Origin: Marichromatium bheemlicum
GTDB lineage: Bacteria; Pseudomonadota; Gammaproteobacteria; Chromatiales; Chromatiaceae
Direction of reading: 5' to 3'
DNA: 64,000 nucleotides
Assembly: GCF_012276755.1 (NCBI RefSeq)
Contig: NZ_JAAXKX010000006.1
Span: forward strand, 107,957 to 171,956
This document shows, piece after piece, positions 45,488-54,426 of the stretch; the first letter of the stretch is position 1; every line of letters begins with the position of its first letter. The position numbers and the translations under genes are program-made. The notes beneath the pieces are model-generated. The model was not told the DNA's origin and did not search any database. It worked only from the letters and a program-made list of their open reading frames with translations.

Positions 45488-47023
45488 TCAGGTCAGTTGC
45501 AGCGCCTCGCACACGGCCAACTGACGCTCGGCGAAACGCTCGGCCTGCGCCGTCAGCTCGGAGAGATTCTCCTCGGCCGACTCCAGCGCCTGCCCGTCAC
45601 GGAGGATCCGCTGCCCCTGGCTCGACAGCAGCGACCAGGCGAACTGCGCCCACTGCGCCGGCTGGCGATGACCGTGACGCCGCGCCAGCAGGAACAATTG
45701 CTGAAAACGCGGCACCAGGATGCCGCCCCCGGTCACCGGGCTGGCGAGATAATTGATGGCGCTGCCCGAGCGTGCCCGACGCAGCAACTGCGTATTGAGC
45801 CGATCGGTGCGCTGACGGATCTTGCCGCTGCCACGCGGGTCCTGCGCCGCCATCACCGCCCCCTGCCCGGCCAACACCATCACCACCTCGAGCAACTGGG
45901 CAAAGCCCGGACGCGCATCGCCCCACTGCTGTTCGAGCTGCCCCAGGGTGCGCGGTTGATGATCGCCGAGGATGTCGAGCACCGGCGCATACAGCGCCTC
46001 CTGCAACTGCGCCTCACCGAGACTGCCACGCACCTGCAGCGCCACCGCCTCGCGCGGCTGCACCAACACCACCTGCTGGGCGCGCAACAACTCCAACTGT
46101 TCGAGCGGATCGAGCCGGCGCGCGCCCTTGACCCAGTAGTCGCGCCGGAACTGCTGATTGACGCAGAAATCCCGCGCCGTCTGCCGAAACACGCTGTCCG
46201 GGATCTCGGCCAACAACTGCTGTTGCGTCGCGGTGAGATTGAGCGCATCGATCGCATCCAAGGGGTGCGCCGAACAGGCATAGCCGAGCTTGGCCCCGTT
46301 CAACCACTCGGCCATCGCCGCAAAACGCATCGGCTGCCAGTCACGGTTGAAATACTCATGGGCCAGATAATGCCGGTCTTGTTCGCGCATTCGCGCCAAA
46401 CGATCGGCGATCTGCGGATTGGCGCGAGCATAGGCCGGCTCGGCCTCCAGCAAGCGCGCGGCAAAGGCCAGCGCACCATCGATACGGTTGACGATCCCCG
46501 AACCGTCGGCCCCCAGCACCTCGGCGTGATCGACCAACAGATCGCGCATCGGCACCATCGCCCCCCAGCCAGGCTGAGTGTTATAGCTGACATAGAGCAC
46601 CCCGCCGACCTTCAGCTTGCGGCGCAGGAAATCGACCAGACAGGCGCGGTTCTCGTCCGAGATCCAGCTCCAGATCCCGTGCAAACCGATGAAATCGAAG
46701 TCGGGCAGATCATCGCGGCGACAGAACTCAGCAAAGGCCTCGTCGAACAGCCGCGCCCCGGCATCGGCGCCCTCGGCCAGCTCCTGGGCAAAGGCCGCCT
46801 GCGCCGGGTTGAAGTCGGTCCCGAACCACCGCGTCAGCGTCGCCGCCGCGTGCAGATTCACGCTCAACCCCTGGCCGAACCCCAGCTCACAGGCGGTATC
46901 GACAGCGGGCGGGCGCAACCCCGCATGCAACAACGCCAGCCGCATCCGCAACGGATTCAGCTCGGGGTAGTAACCATGGGTGTAATCGATATCGGCGACA
47001 TAGCCGGAGGTCCAATCGGTCAT
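45488..47023 (-). CDS. SAM-dependent methyltransferase with regulatory domain
   Basis: A 511-residue class I methyltransferase. The SAM motif TACELGFGQGLSVNLHAA and FDFIGLHGIWSWISDENR are characteristic of a group that carries an additional methyltransferase-regulatory domain in the middle (about 215-300, starting near REQDRHYLAHEYFNRDWQP). The C-terminal third appears helical and has no catalytic motif. The substrate is unknown; relatives occur near surface-polysaccharide and type I secretion genes. The start at ATG 47023 gives the family opening MTDWTSGYVADIDYTHGYYP. It shares the strand of the secretion genes. Confidence 0.85.
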   Translation of the reverse strand: MTDWTSGYVADIDYTHGYYPELNPLRMRLALLHAGLRPPAVDTACELGFGQGLSVNLHAAATLTRWFGTDFNPAQAAFAQELAEGADAGARLFDEAFAEFCRRDDLPDFDFIGLHGIWSWISDENRACLVDFLRRKLKVGGVLYVSYNTQPGWGAMVPMRDLLVDHAEVLGADGSGIVNRIDGALAFAARLLEAEPAYARANPQIADRLARMREQDRHYLAHEYFNRDWQPMRFAAMAEWLNGAKLGYACSAHPLDAIDALNLTATQQQLLAEIPDSVFRQTARDFCVNQQFRRDYWVKGARRLDPLEQLELLRAQQVVLVQPREAVALQVRGSLGEAQLQEALYAPVLDILGDHQPRTLGQLEQQWGDARPGFAQLLEVVMVLAGQGAVMAAQDPRGSGKIRQRTDRLNTQLLRRARSGSAINYLASPVTGGGILVPRFQQLFLLARRHGHRQPAQWAQFAWSLLSSQGQRILRDGQALESAEENLSELTAQAERFAERQLAVCEALQLT

Positions 47024-47261
47024 CACGCTGCTCGATCCCTGTTGGAGCCGCCCCAGGCGACAAGATAAGGCCAGGGCCACACCATACCGAAACAGCAGCG
47101 TGATTCAACAAATCGTGTTCAATTCAGCCATGGCACCGGGCACTCGAGGAACGGATGCGCTGCACGCGAATCAACCGCGACCGCTCGACGCGCAATTCGC
47201 GTAATAGACACGCCTCCCGACACCCGAGCGCGCCATGCAACGAGCGCGAATGAACGCAGGA

Positions 47262-48023
47262 TTACTCGAGGATGGAGCGCATCGCCGCAAGATGACGCAA
47301 CACCATCCCGGCAGACGCCGGACGCGAACGGCCATGCGCCTCACACACCGACGCCTCGGGCGGATCGAGTGCTGGCGGACGAGCACCCGGGCGACCGCGC
47401 TGGTGCAGCTCGGAGAGATAGCCCTCGAGCTTGGCCGGGGTGAACAAGGTGGCAGGGCGCAGATAGCGCGCCTGTTCGGTCTGGCCCCATTGCGCCGCCT
47501 TCAGATCGACCACCGCGCACAACACCTCGGGGCTGTGTCGATGCAGCGCGCGGCGCAGGATGCGATAGGTCGCAGTCCCCGGCGCGTCCGGGAAACAGGC
47601 GCTCGCGGCGCGGTTGAGATGGGCGACAACGCGCGCGATGGTCGCATCATCAACCGGCCGCGCCACCGCCGGCGTGGCATCGGGCTCGGGGCGGGGCTCG
47701 ACCTCGGGGCGCGGCGCCGAGCCCGACGCCTCACTGGGCAAGATCGCCCGATAACGATTCACCCGACGGGCATTGCCCCGCTCGACCTGCAACAACTGCA
47801 GCTCCACCATACGGCGAATGGCGCGCTTGACCGAGCTGTAGGAGGTATTCGACACCCGCGCGAGCGTGCGCAGCGACGGCCAGGCGACACCGGAGCGCGA
47901 ATTGATGAAGAGCGACAGACTGGTAGCGATGCGGCTGGCGGTATGGCTCAGCCTCGGCTCGGACAGCACACGACGCTGCCAGGCCAGGATCTCCACCGGC
48001 GAGGTGGCGAACTGAAGGGACAT
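47262..48023 (-). CDS. Phage-like replication/helix-turn-helix protein
   Basis: A 253-residue protein with an N-terminal winged helix-turn-helix (SRSGVAWPSLRTLARVSNTS then YSSVKRAIRRMVELQLLQVE). A C-terminal block like the conserved end of phage replication proteins is also present (YLRPATLFTPAKLEGYLSEL). A Pro/Glu linker joins the two parts. No other phage gene is near, so it is probably a stand-alone remnant of a prophage or plasmid replication module. A role in transcription control cannot be excluded. The start is ATG 48023. Confidence 0.7.
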   Translation of the reverse strand: MSLQFATSPVEILAWQRRVLSEPRLSHTASRIATSLSLFINSRSGVAWPSLRTLARVSNTSYSSVKRAIRRMVELQLLQVERGNARRVNRYRAILPSEASGSAPRPEVEPRPEPDATPAVARPVDDATIARVVAHLNRAASACFPDAPGTATYRILRRALHRHSPEVLCAVVDLKAAQWGQTEQARYLRPATLFTPAKLEGYLSELHQRGRPGARPPALDPPEASVCEAHGRSRPASAGMVLRHLAAMRSILE

Positions 48024-48474
48024 TCGGCAATCTCCAACACGTGAAAACGGAGACCACCGACTGGATTGAGAGGGATCGCGAACGGGCAGCACGGCACACG
48101 CCAGCCCCTCGGGGACTTTGCTAGAATACCGCCGGCCACTGGTGCGCTCGACTCGGTTCAGTCGGGGCTTTACGCGGTCAGGTGCTCCAACACCCCCGCG
48201 ACGGTGGCCATCCTACCCTCGCCCCGCCCGGCTTGTCGAGCCTCGGCCCAGACCCTCGCCACCCCCCGGCGCATCCCGTCTCCACCGCATCATCCTCGCC
48301 CGTTTAGCGTCTCGTCCCGAGGGGCCACAGGGGAGAGATCATTCGCCCATTCGACTCGCCCGTTTAGGGGCCACCCTGACCCCAGGGTGCGTACCGTGCT
48401 GACCCCAGGGTGGGCTCACCCTGACCCCACGACATGAGATCCTGAGGTTCCCCCCGAATGTCGCCCCGTAGCCC
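48024..48474. other. Intergenic region with short GACCCCAGGGTG repeats
   Basis: About 450 bp without a recognisable gene. Between about 48376 and 48430 the sequence GACCCCAGGGTG recurs with small changes. The rest holds no clear promoter or hairpin. Confidence 0.4.
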
Positions 48475-48857
48475 CGTAGGTTGGGCTGACGCAGTCAACC
48501 CAACACCCCGAGGCCCCGCCGTCTTCCGCCCCGTAGGTTGGGCTGACGCAGCTCGTAGGTTGGGTTACCCGTTCCGCCATCTCATCGACAACCCGGCACC
48601 GCCCATGGACGGGTAACCCAACACAACCGCCGCCGATGATCCGGCAGCCCCGTAGGTTGGGCTGACGCAGTCAACCCAACATCCCGAGGCCCCGCCACCT
48701 TCCGCCCGTAGGTTGGGCTGACGCAGCTCGTAGGTTGGGTTACCCGTTCCGCCATCTCATCGACAACCCGGCACCGCCCATGGACGGGTAACCCAACACA
48801 ACCGCCGTCGATGATCCGGCAGCCCCGTAGGTTGGGCTGACGCAGTCAACCCAACAT
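48475..48857. repeat. REP array upstream of the RAYT gene
   Basis: Two direct copies of about 175 bp (starting 48475 and 48651) plus the first part of a third (48826-48857). Each copy has a short hairpin (CGTAGGTTGGGCTGACGCAG then TCAACCCAACA) and a long one (CGTAGGTTGGGTTACCCGTT ... ATGGACGGGTAACCCAACAC, at 48554-48624 and 48729-48799). The last short hairpin ends 34 bp before the transposase start. Confidence 0.93.
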
Positions 48858-48891
48858 CTCCAAGCATCCCCAACCACGCACGGAACCGCCC

Positions 48892-49431
48892 ATGCGCTAT
48901 CGACGCGATTACACCCAAGGCGCGACCTACTTCTTCACCGTCATCACATTTCAACGAACACCCTGGTTTGCTCAAGCTGCGGCGGTCAAAGCATTACGCC
49001 ATGCGGTACGGGCGGAAATGGCACGACATCCATTCATCATCGACGCCATAGTAATCATGCCCGACCACCTCCACGCGATATGGACTTTGCCGGACACGGA
49101 TACAAATTACTCAACACGATGGCGCAATATCAAACGCGCGTTCACCGCAACCATTCCCCCCGAACAGCGACCAACCGCCATATCCAGCCGACTGCACAAA
49201 CAAGAGCAAGCGATTTGGCAGCGACGATTCTGGGAGCATCGCATCAGGGATGACCAAGACTTCCGCCATCACGTCGACTACATTCACTTCAACCCGGTCC
49301 ATCACCACTACGTACACCGAGCAACCGACTGGCCATACAGCAGCATCCACCGATACATCCGCCAAGGCACCTTACCTGCGGACTGGGGAAGCGCCACGAT
49401 CCAACTACCCGACGGCATCGGCCACGAGTAG
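48892..49431 (+). mobile_element. REP-associated tyrosine transposase (RAYT, Y1/HUH family), complete CDS
   Basis: A 179-residue Y1-type transposase. The metal-binding His-x-His is in IVIMPDHLHAIWTLPD. The catalytic Tyr region is RDDQDFRHHVDYIHFNPVHH, and WPYSSIHRYIRQGTLPADWG is the usual RAYT ending. It opens with MRYRRDYTQGATYFFTVITF, also family-typical. The gene is intact and lies directly between long REP hairpins (48729-48799 and 49426-49496), the expected target of its single-strand cleavage. It is the probable source of the many REP copies in this window. Confidence 0.95.
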
Positions 49432-50453
49432 GTTGGGTTACCCGTCCGCCACCGCGTCAACAACCCGATGCCGTCGATGGACGGGTAACCCAACACAACC
49501 GCCGTCGATGATGCGGCGGTGGTCAGCGTATTCATCACGCGGCATCGCTCGGTCGGTTGAGATTAAATCCCCCAACCCCCTTTTTCAAAGGGGGCTCTTT
49601 ACGCCGACACATGAAAAAACCGCCACAGGTAATCCGATGGCGGTCGTTTCATTCATCGAGCGACATCGCATCGTTGGGTTGCCAAACAACGGCAACCCAA
49701 CCTACGGCGCTCGTAGGTTGGGTTACCCGTTCCGCCATCTCATCGACAACCCGGCACCGCCCATGGACGGGTAACCCAACACAACCACCGTCGATGATGC
49801 GGCGGTGGTCAGCGTATTCATCGCGCGGCATCGCCCGGTTGGTTTGGATTAAATCCCCCAACCCCCTTTTCCAAAGGGGGCTCTTGACGCCGACACATGA
49901 AAAAACCGCCGCCGGTGATCCGGCGGCGGTCGGTTCATTCATCTGGCGATGTCGCATTGTTGGGTTGCCGAACAACGGCAACCCAACCTACGGGGCTATC
50001 GTGGGTTTCCAATCAATGGCGACGACCCAACTGGCTGCTGTCAGCTCGTAGGTTGGGTTACCCGTTCCGCCGTCTCATCGACAACCCGGCACCGCCCATG
50101 GACGGGTAACCCAACACAACCGCCGTCGATGATGCGGCGGTGGTCAGCGTGTTCATCAATCGGCATCGCTTGGTCGGTTGGGATTCAATCCCCCAACCCC
50201 CTTTTCCAAAGGGGGCTCTTGACGCCGACACATGAAAAAACCGCCGCAGGTAATCCGGCAGCGGTCGGTTCATTCATCTGGCGATGTCGCATTGTTGGGT
50301 TGCCAAACAACGGCAACCCAACCTGCGGGGCTGCTCCGATGGCGATCGCGTTATTCATCGAACGGCACCGCATCGTTGGGTTGCCGAACAACGGCAACCC
50401 AACCTACGGGGCTATCGTGGGTTGCCAATCAATGGCGACCCAACTGGCTGGTG
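49426..50453. repeat. Composite REP/BIME array between RAYT and the 1161-aa surface protein
   Basis: Long hairpins (A) lie at 49426-49496 (variant), 49712-49782 and 50047-50117. Terminator-like hairpins (C, AAAAAACCGCCGCCGG ... CCGGCGGCGGTCGG) lie at about 49613-49650, 49900-49938 and 50235-50270. Each C unit is preceded by TCCCCCAACCCCC and AAAGGGGGC, a further small palindrome. Short hairpins (B, GTTGGGTTGCCGAACAACGG then CAACCCAACCTACG) fill the rest. The order A, linker, palindrome, C, B repeats with a period of about 335 bp. Short frames crossing the array are artefacts. Read on the minus strand, the C hairpins end in TTTTTT. Confidence 0.93.
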
Positions 50454-53400
50454 TCAGGAGAACCACTCCAGGTTTTGAGCACTGGTTGCAACAGCCAGCA
50501 GGCTCAACTCTCCACTCTCGATAGTGCCGACGGCATCGGAAGCGGTTCCATCTCCATCCTGCCATTCGTACAGCGCTCGACAAGCCTCTCCATCGTTATC
50601 GAACAGGATCTCGAAGACACCGGAACCGCCGTCGGGATCGCCGTCAGCATCCGACCCGTCCGCCCCGGTCTTGAGCACCTCCCACTTATCGAGGATCTTG
50701 CCATACTGATCGACCACGCCAGCAGCGACAAGCTCTTTGATCACCTTGCCTGTGTCCACCAACTCTGCCGAACTCGTGATATGGCTTTCTTCAAGGTTGA
50801 TCTTGAAGACCTGCGCTTTAGCAATCTGCCAACCTTCGAGGCTATCAGTGCTCGCGCTGGTTAGATCAACAGCATACTGTCCATCGATCGAGGTTCGCGA
50901 GTCATCACTTTGACTCTTCGGCTTCCAATCTCCTTCATCAAAGTGATAGTTACTGCGAACGCCAAAGGCATCCTCACTCCCAAAGTTCGTGATAATTTCA
51001 GCAGAACCAATGTTACCGGGACCAAAATCAGTATTGGCCTCGGCCAGCTCGAAGCCCAGATTATCAACACCAGCTGGTACGGCTTCAGGAGTATAGAAGA
51101 CAAAATCACGGTTTGCGCCTTCTATATAAGGAGCATAACCAGAAGCAGGGTCTCCTTTATGCGCCTCATCTACAAGATCTATTTGGTGAAAACCGCTACC
51201 AACATAGATGTGCACCTGATATTCATGACCTACACCGCCACCTTCTATACCGCCTTTAGAAATAGGCGAACCAAAGAATCCTCCTTGATCTCCAAGAGAA
51301 GCTGTCAAAACCGCTGCACTTTCACCTTCTGCTTTCGAGTAACTAAATTCAGCGAAATCAGAGCTGTTTGTCGCCACAGCAAGCAAACTCAACTCATCTT
51401 CGTCAACAACCCCTAAATTATCTTTATCTTGCCACTCATACAAAGCACGCTGCATGATTGCAGTATCATGGACAGAGTGAACAATCTCAAAGACACCGGC
51501 GCCACCGTCTAATTCTTTGCCATCGTCATCACTATCAACCCCTTTTTTGAGCGACGCTAAACAATCTTTTACCTCCCCACTCTCGTCAACAATCCCAGCA
51601 GCTTTCAGTTCACCCAAAACCCGCCCAGCATCGACCAATGCTGCCGTTGAATCAATAGTGCTATTATCACCAAGCGAAATTGTGAAAACCTGAGTTTGAT
51701 CACCATCCCCACCGCCAAAAGGCTCTTCAATCAATTTGGTGTACTGACCATCAATCGACCCATACTCACCCTTCAGAACAGCCTCACCAGTCGACCAGTC
51801 ATAAATAGACGGGATACCAAACGCATCCTCTAAGCCAAAACTCGTAACAATCTCTGCCGAGCCCAGGTTATCAACATTGAAATCCGTGTTGACTTCTGCC
51901 AGCTCAAAACCATCGTTATCGCCATCAAAGTCAACAGAACCATAGAACACAAAACCACGATCAGGCCCTGTAATATCGTCGACATGACCAACTGGAGGTT
52001 TCGCTTCCTCGTCTACAGTCTGATACCCCAGATCAATACGTTGACTTCCTTTCCCAACTTGAACAAGCGCCTGCCCCTCATAACTATTAAAGGGCAACTC
52101 CAAGTACACCCCCCCATCACTCATCCTAAAATCAATAGACTTATCTTTTGCGATCGGCAAATCATAAGAATAAAAGTCATCAGAAACAATGATCGCTTCA
52201 ACCTTAGCAATATCAACAGGGTCTGAATAGTAAGGTTTGTTGTAGCTGTCGCGCACAAAGACGACATTATCTCCTTGCATTTTAGAAAAGCGGATATCAC
52301 CCGTCGCCGTCCCCCCAAAGCTGAGCACACCATCAGTCACGGTGGCGGTGAAGGTCGGTTCCGGTGTGTCATCGCCACCGGTATTGCCACCACCAGTAGC
52401 AGGCTGGTCCGGTTTGTCGTCGTCGCCGATGTTGACGTCGCCGATGGCGTCGTCGGCATCGTCGATGGCTTGGTCGAGCTTGTCGCCCTGGAAGCGATCC
52501 TTTGCACCGCTGAGGTCGCCGCCGCTGACGCCGTCCTTGAGAGACTTGGCGGCCTCGCCCTGGGCGACGTGCTGAACCTTGGCGATGTCCTTGAGCACGG
52601 CATTGGCGTCATTGCCCTTGGCCACTTCGGCCACGCGCGCGTTGGTGCCGGCCATGACCTCGGCGGCATCGGCGGCGTGCTTGGCGATCGCGGCCTGGGC
52701 CTTGCTGCCACTGGCACCGGCGGATTCGAGCAGGATGTCCTGAATGTTGTCCTTGGCGGCCAGGTCGAGCGACTGACCGCTGGCGGCGGCGGCATCGGCC
52801 CGGCTGGCGATGGCATTGGCCACGGCCTGGAAGGCCGCTTGCGGTTTGACTCCAGCCGCACCATCGAGCGCACTGCTGACCTGCGCCATCAGATTCGCGA
52901 CCTGGGCTGCGGCGGCATAAACCTTCACCGCCGCTGCCTGCGTGGCACTGCTGGCATTGCTGTCGATGTTGGTGGCATCGAAGGTCTTCAGGTCCAGGTC
53001 ATCGGGCAGGCCGAACGCCTTCTTCAGGCTCTGCTCGGCACTCGCCGCCGAGCGGCCGGTGGCGACCAGCGACTGCACCAAGGTGGTCAACGGGGTCACC
53101 ACCGTCGCCCCCGCCGGTGCCGAGAACGCACCCGCGAAGGGCAGATTGGTCGCGATATCGGTCCCCCCCGTGGCCACCAGCGTGGCATATGCCGCCGCGC
53201 CGCTGAAGGTCGCCGAGAAGTTGCCCTCGGCGTCGGTCTTCACGAACGGTTCGTTCGGATCGCGCACACCGTCACCGTCGATGTCGGCAAACACGGTCGC
53301 GCCCTTGATCCGACCATCGATCACCGCGCCCTCGCTCTCACGCACCGAGGGCATCACCGGATCCGGTTCCACCTGACTGCTGGCGGCAACCCGTTGGACA

Positions 53401-53939
53401 CTCAGTCCCTCGAACTGACCGTGGAGCAGGTAGTGCTCCACGGGGTTCAGCCCCACCTTGGCGAAGGCCTCCGCCACGGCCGCGCTGTCCCAGTCGCTGT
53501 GACCGCCGACCTGATGTTTGTTGAGATGCTCCGCCTTGGCCTTGAGGTAGGCGGTCTCGTCGAAGGCGTTCGACGGGTTGATCGACTCCGCGGCACCGTA
53601 GCGGGTGTAGTGCTCCCAGGCGGAGATGTCGGCCAGCGTGAAGTACACCTTGGCCGCCTCGACCGTCCAATCGGTGTGCCCATTGATCCCGTCGCGATTG
53701 AGCTGCTCGACCTTGGCCTCGAAGTACTCCTCGGCGTTGAAGTAGGCGTTCGGGTTCACCTCCTCATCCATGCCGTAACGCAGGAAGTGCTGATAAGGCG
53801 TCATCCCCGCCCTGCCCATCAACCCCTCCAGATACTCCACCGACAAATCCTTATAGATATCGAAGGGGTCGTGATGCCGCAGCTGCGCGAGCTTGTTGGA
53901 CAGGTAGTAAGACGCATCGAACCAGTTAGGAGCAGTCAT
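50454..53939 (-). CDS. Large acidic surface protein with S-layer-type N-terminal repeats and a duplicated C-terminal module
   Basis: A protein of 1161 residues without signal peptide, a likely type I secretion cargo. Residues 1-180 contain three repeats sharing H-[FY]-x-x-[YH]-G-x-x-E with N-P-x-x-[FY]-F (motifs at about 51, 110 and 169), in the same register as the two paralogues at 56-63 kb. About 205-300 is an Ig/carboxypeptidase-like domain with an EF-hand-like calcium loop (DIDGDGVRDPNE). An Ala-rich helical part (300-500) follows. The C-terminal part has two copies of a module of about 210 residues (about 655-870 and 940-1161), each with GFELAE, GSAEI, VFEI and ELSLLAVAT. The region coding 560-1010 is less GC-rich. 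AAGGA precedes ATG 53939. Confidence 0.85.
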   Translation of the reverse strand: MTAPNWFDASYYLSNKLAQLRHHDPFDIYKDLSVEYLEGLMGRAGMTPYQHFLRYGMDEEVNPNAYFNAEEYFEAKVEQLNRDGINGHTDWTVEAAKVYFTLADISAWEHYTRYGAAESINPSNAFDETAYLKAKAEHLNKHQVGGHSDWDSAAVAEAFAKVGLNPVEHYLLHGQFEGLSVQRVAASSQVEPDPVMPSVRESEGAVIDGRIKGATVFADIDGDGVRDPNEPFVKTDAEGNFSATFSGAAAYATLVATGGTDIATNLPFAGAFSAPAGATVVTPLTTLVQSLVATGRSAASAEQSLKKAFGLPDDLDLKTFDATNIDSNASSATQAAAVKVYAAAAQVANLMAQVSSALDGAAGVKPQAAFQAVANAIASRADAAAASGQSLDLAAKDNIQDILLESAGASGSKAQAAIAKHAADAAEVMAGTNARVAEVAKGNDANAVLKDIAKVQHVAQGEAAKSLKDGVSGGDLSGAKDRFQGDKLDQAIDDADDAIGDVNIGDDDKPDQPATGGGNTGGDDTPEPTFTATVTDGVLSFGGTATGDIRFSKMQGDNVVFVRDSYNKPYYSDPVDIAKVEAIIVSDDFYSYDLPIAKDKSIDFRMSDGGVYLELPFNSYEGQALVQVGKGSQRIDLGYQTVDEEAKPPVGHVDDITGPDRGFVFYGSVDFDGDNDGFELAEVNTDFNVDNLGSAEIVTSFGLEDAFGIPSIYDWSTGEAVLKGEYGSIDGQYTKLIEEPFGGGDGDQTQVFTISLGDNSTIDSTAALVDAGRVLGELKAAGIVDESGEVKDCLASLKKGVDSDDDGKELDGGAGVFEIVHSVHDTAIMQRALYEWQDKDNLGVVDEDELSLLAVATNSSDFAEFSYSKAEGESAAVLTASLGDQGGFFGSPISKGGIEGGGVGHEYQVHIYVGSGFHQIDLVDEAHKGDPASGYAPYIEGANRDFVFYTPEAVPAGVDNLGFELAEANTDFGPGNIGSAEIITNFGSEDAFGVRSNYHFDEGDWKPKSQSDDSRTSIDGQYAVDLTSASTDSLEGWQIAKAQVFKINLEESHITSSAELVDTGKVIKELVAAGVVDQYGKILDKWEVLKTGADGSDADGDPDGGSGVFEILFDNDGEACRALYEWQDGDGTASDAVGTIESGELSLLAVATSAQNLEWFS

Positions 53940-54426
53940 GCGAGATCCTTATTCTTGAAGATCCAAAGACACCCCGCGCCAGCGCCCACCGCAACGGGCC
54001 AACGCCCGCCGCGGCGCAACGAGACACACGCCACCGCATCCGGCGAGACCAGCAGAGGCCCACACCGAGATCGCAGCACACAGGGGTTGAGACGACCCGC
54101 AGTGGGGTCAGAGAAAGGAGGGAGGCGCTCCGTGCGCCACGCACCCGGCGAGATGACGACCGCGCCGGCCAGCGCCACCAGGTGCTATCCATGAAACGAC
54201 ATCTCCTGTCGAGCCAAACCATCCATCGCTGCCAGCACGCGCCCCACGGGGCGCCGAGAGACCGCCTAGAACCACGCGGCCAGCCATCCAGCAACAAACC
54301 AAACATTCTTTATAAGCGATAAAAATTCGCTTATACGCGCATGAGTCTAGCCCAGCCGTAGGCCGCCCGCAGCAACTTTCCGTGCCCGCGTCAGATTTGC
54401 GTAACCCATCACAGAAAAAGTGCCAC
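53940..54426. other. Upstream region of the 1161-aa surface protein gene
   Basis: About 490 bp without a gene. It should hold the promoter of the minus-strand gene. The most striking part is the AT-rich palindrome at 54311-54335, listed separately. The remainder is GC-rich with no clear motif. Confidence 0.45.
54311..54335. promoter_or_regulatory. AT-rich palindrome, possible operator
   Basis: A perfect 9-bp inverted repeat (TATAAGCGA / TCGCTTATA) around a 7-nt AT spacer, about 375 bp upstream of the 1161-aa gene. The composition stands out from the GC-rich surroundings. It has the look of a dimeric regulator site, or of a promoter with overlapping operator. Confidence 0.5.

Noticed and set aside
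44124..47068. Long plus-strand frames opposite the protease and methyltransferase genes
   Set aside because: The minus strand has complete catalytic motifs for both enzymes; the plus-strand frames are Arg/Gln/His-rich shadows.
49557..50524. Open frames with recurrent GLPNNGNPTYG-type peptides
   Set aside because: They are translations of the REP hairpins and shift frame freely between copies; there is no ribosome site or conserved domain.
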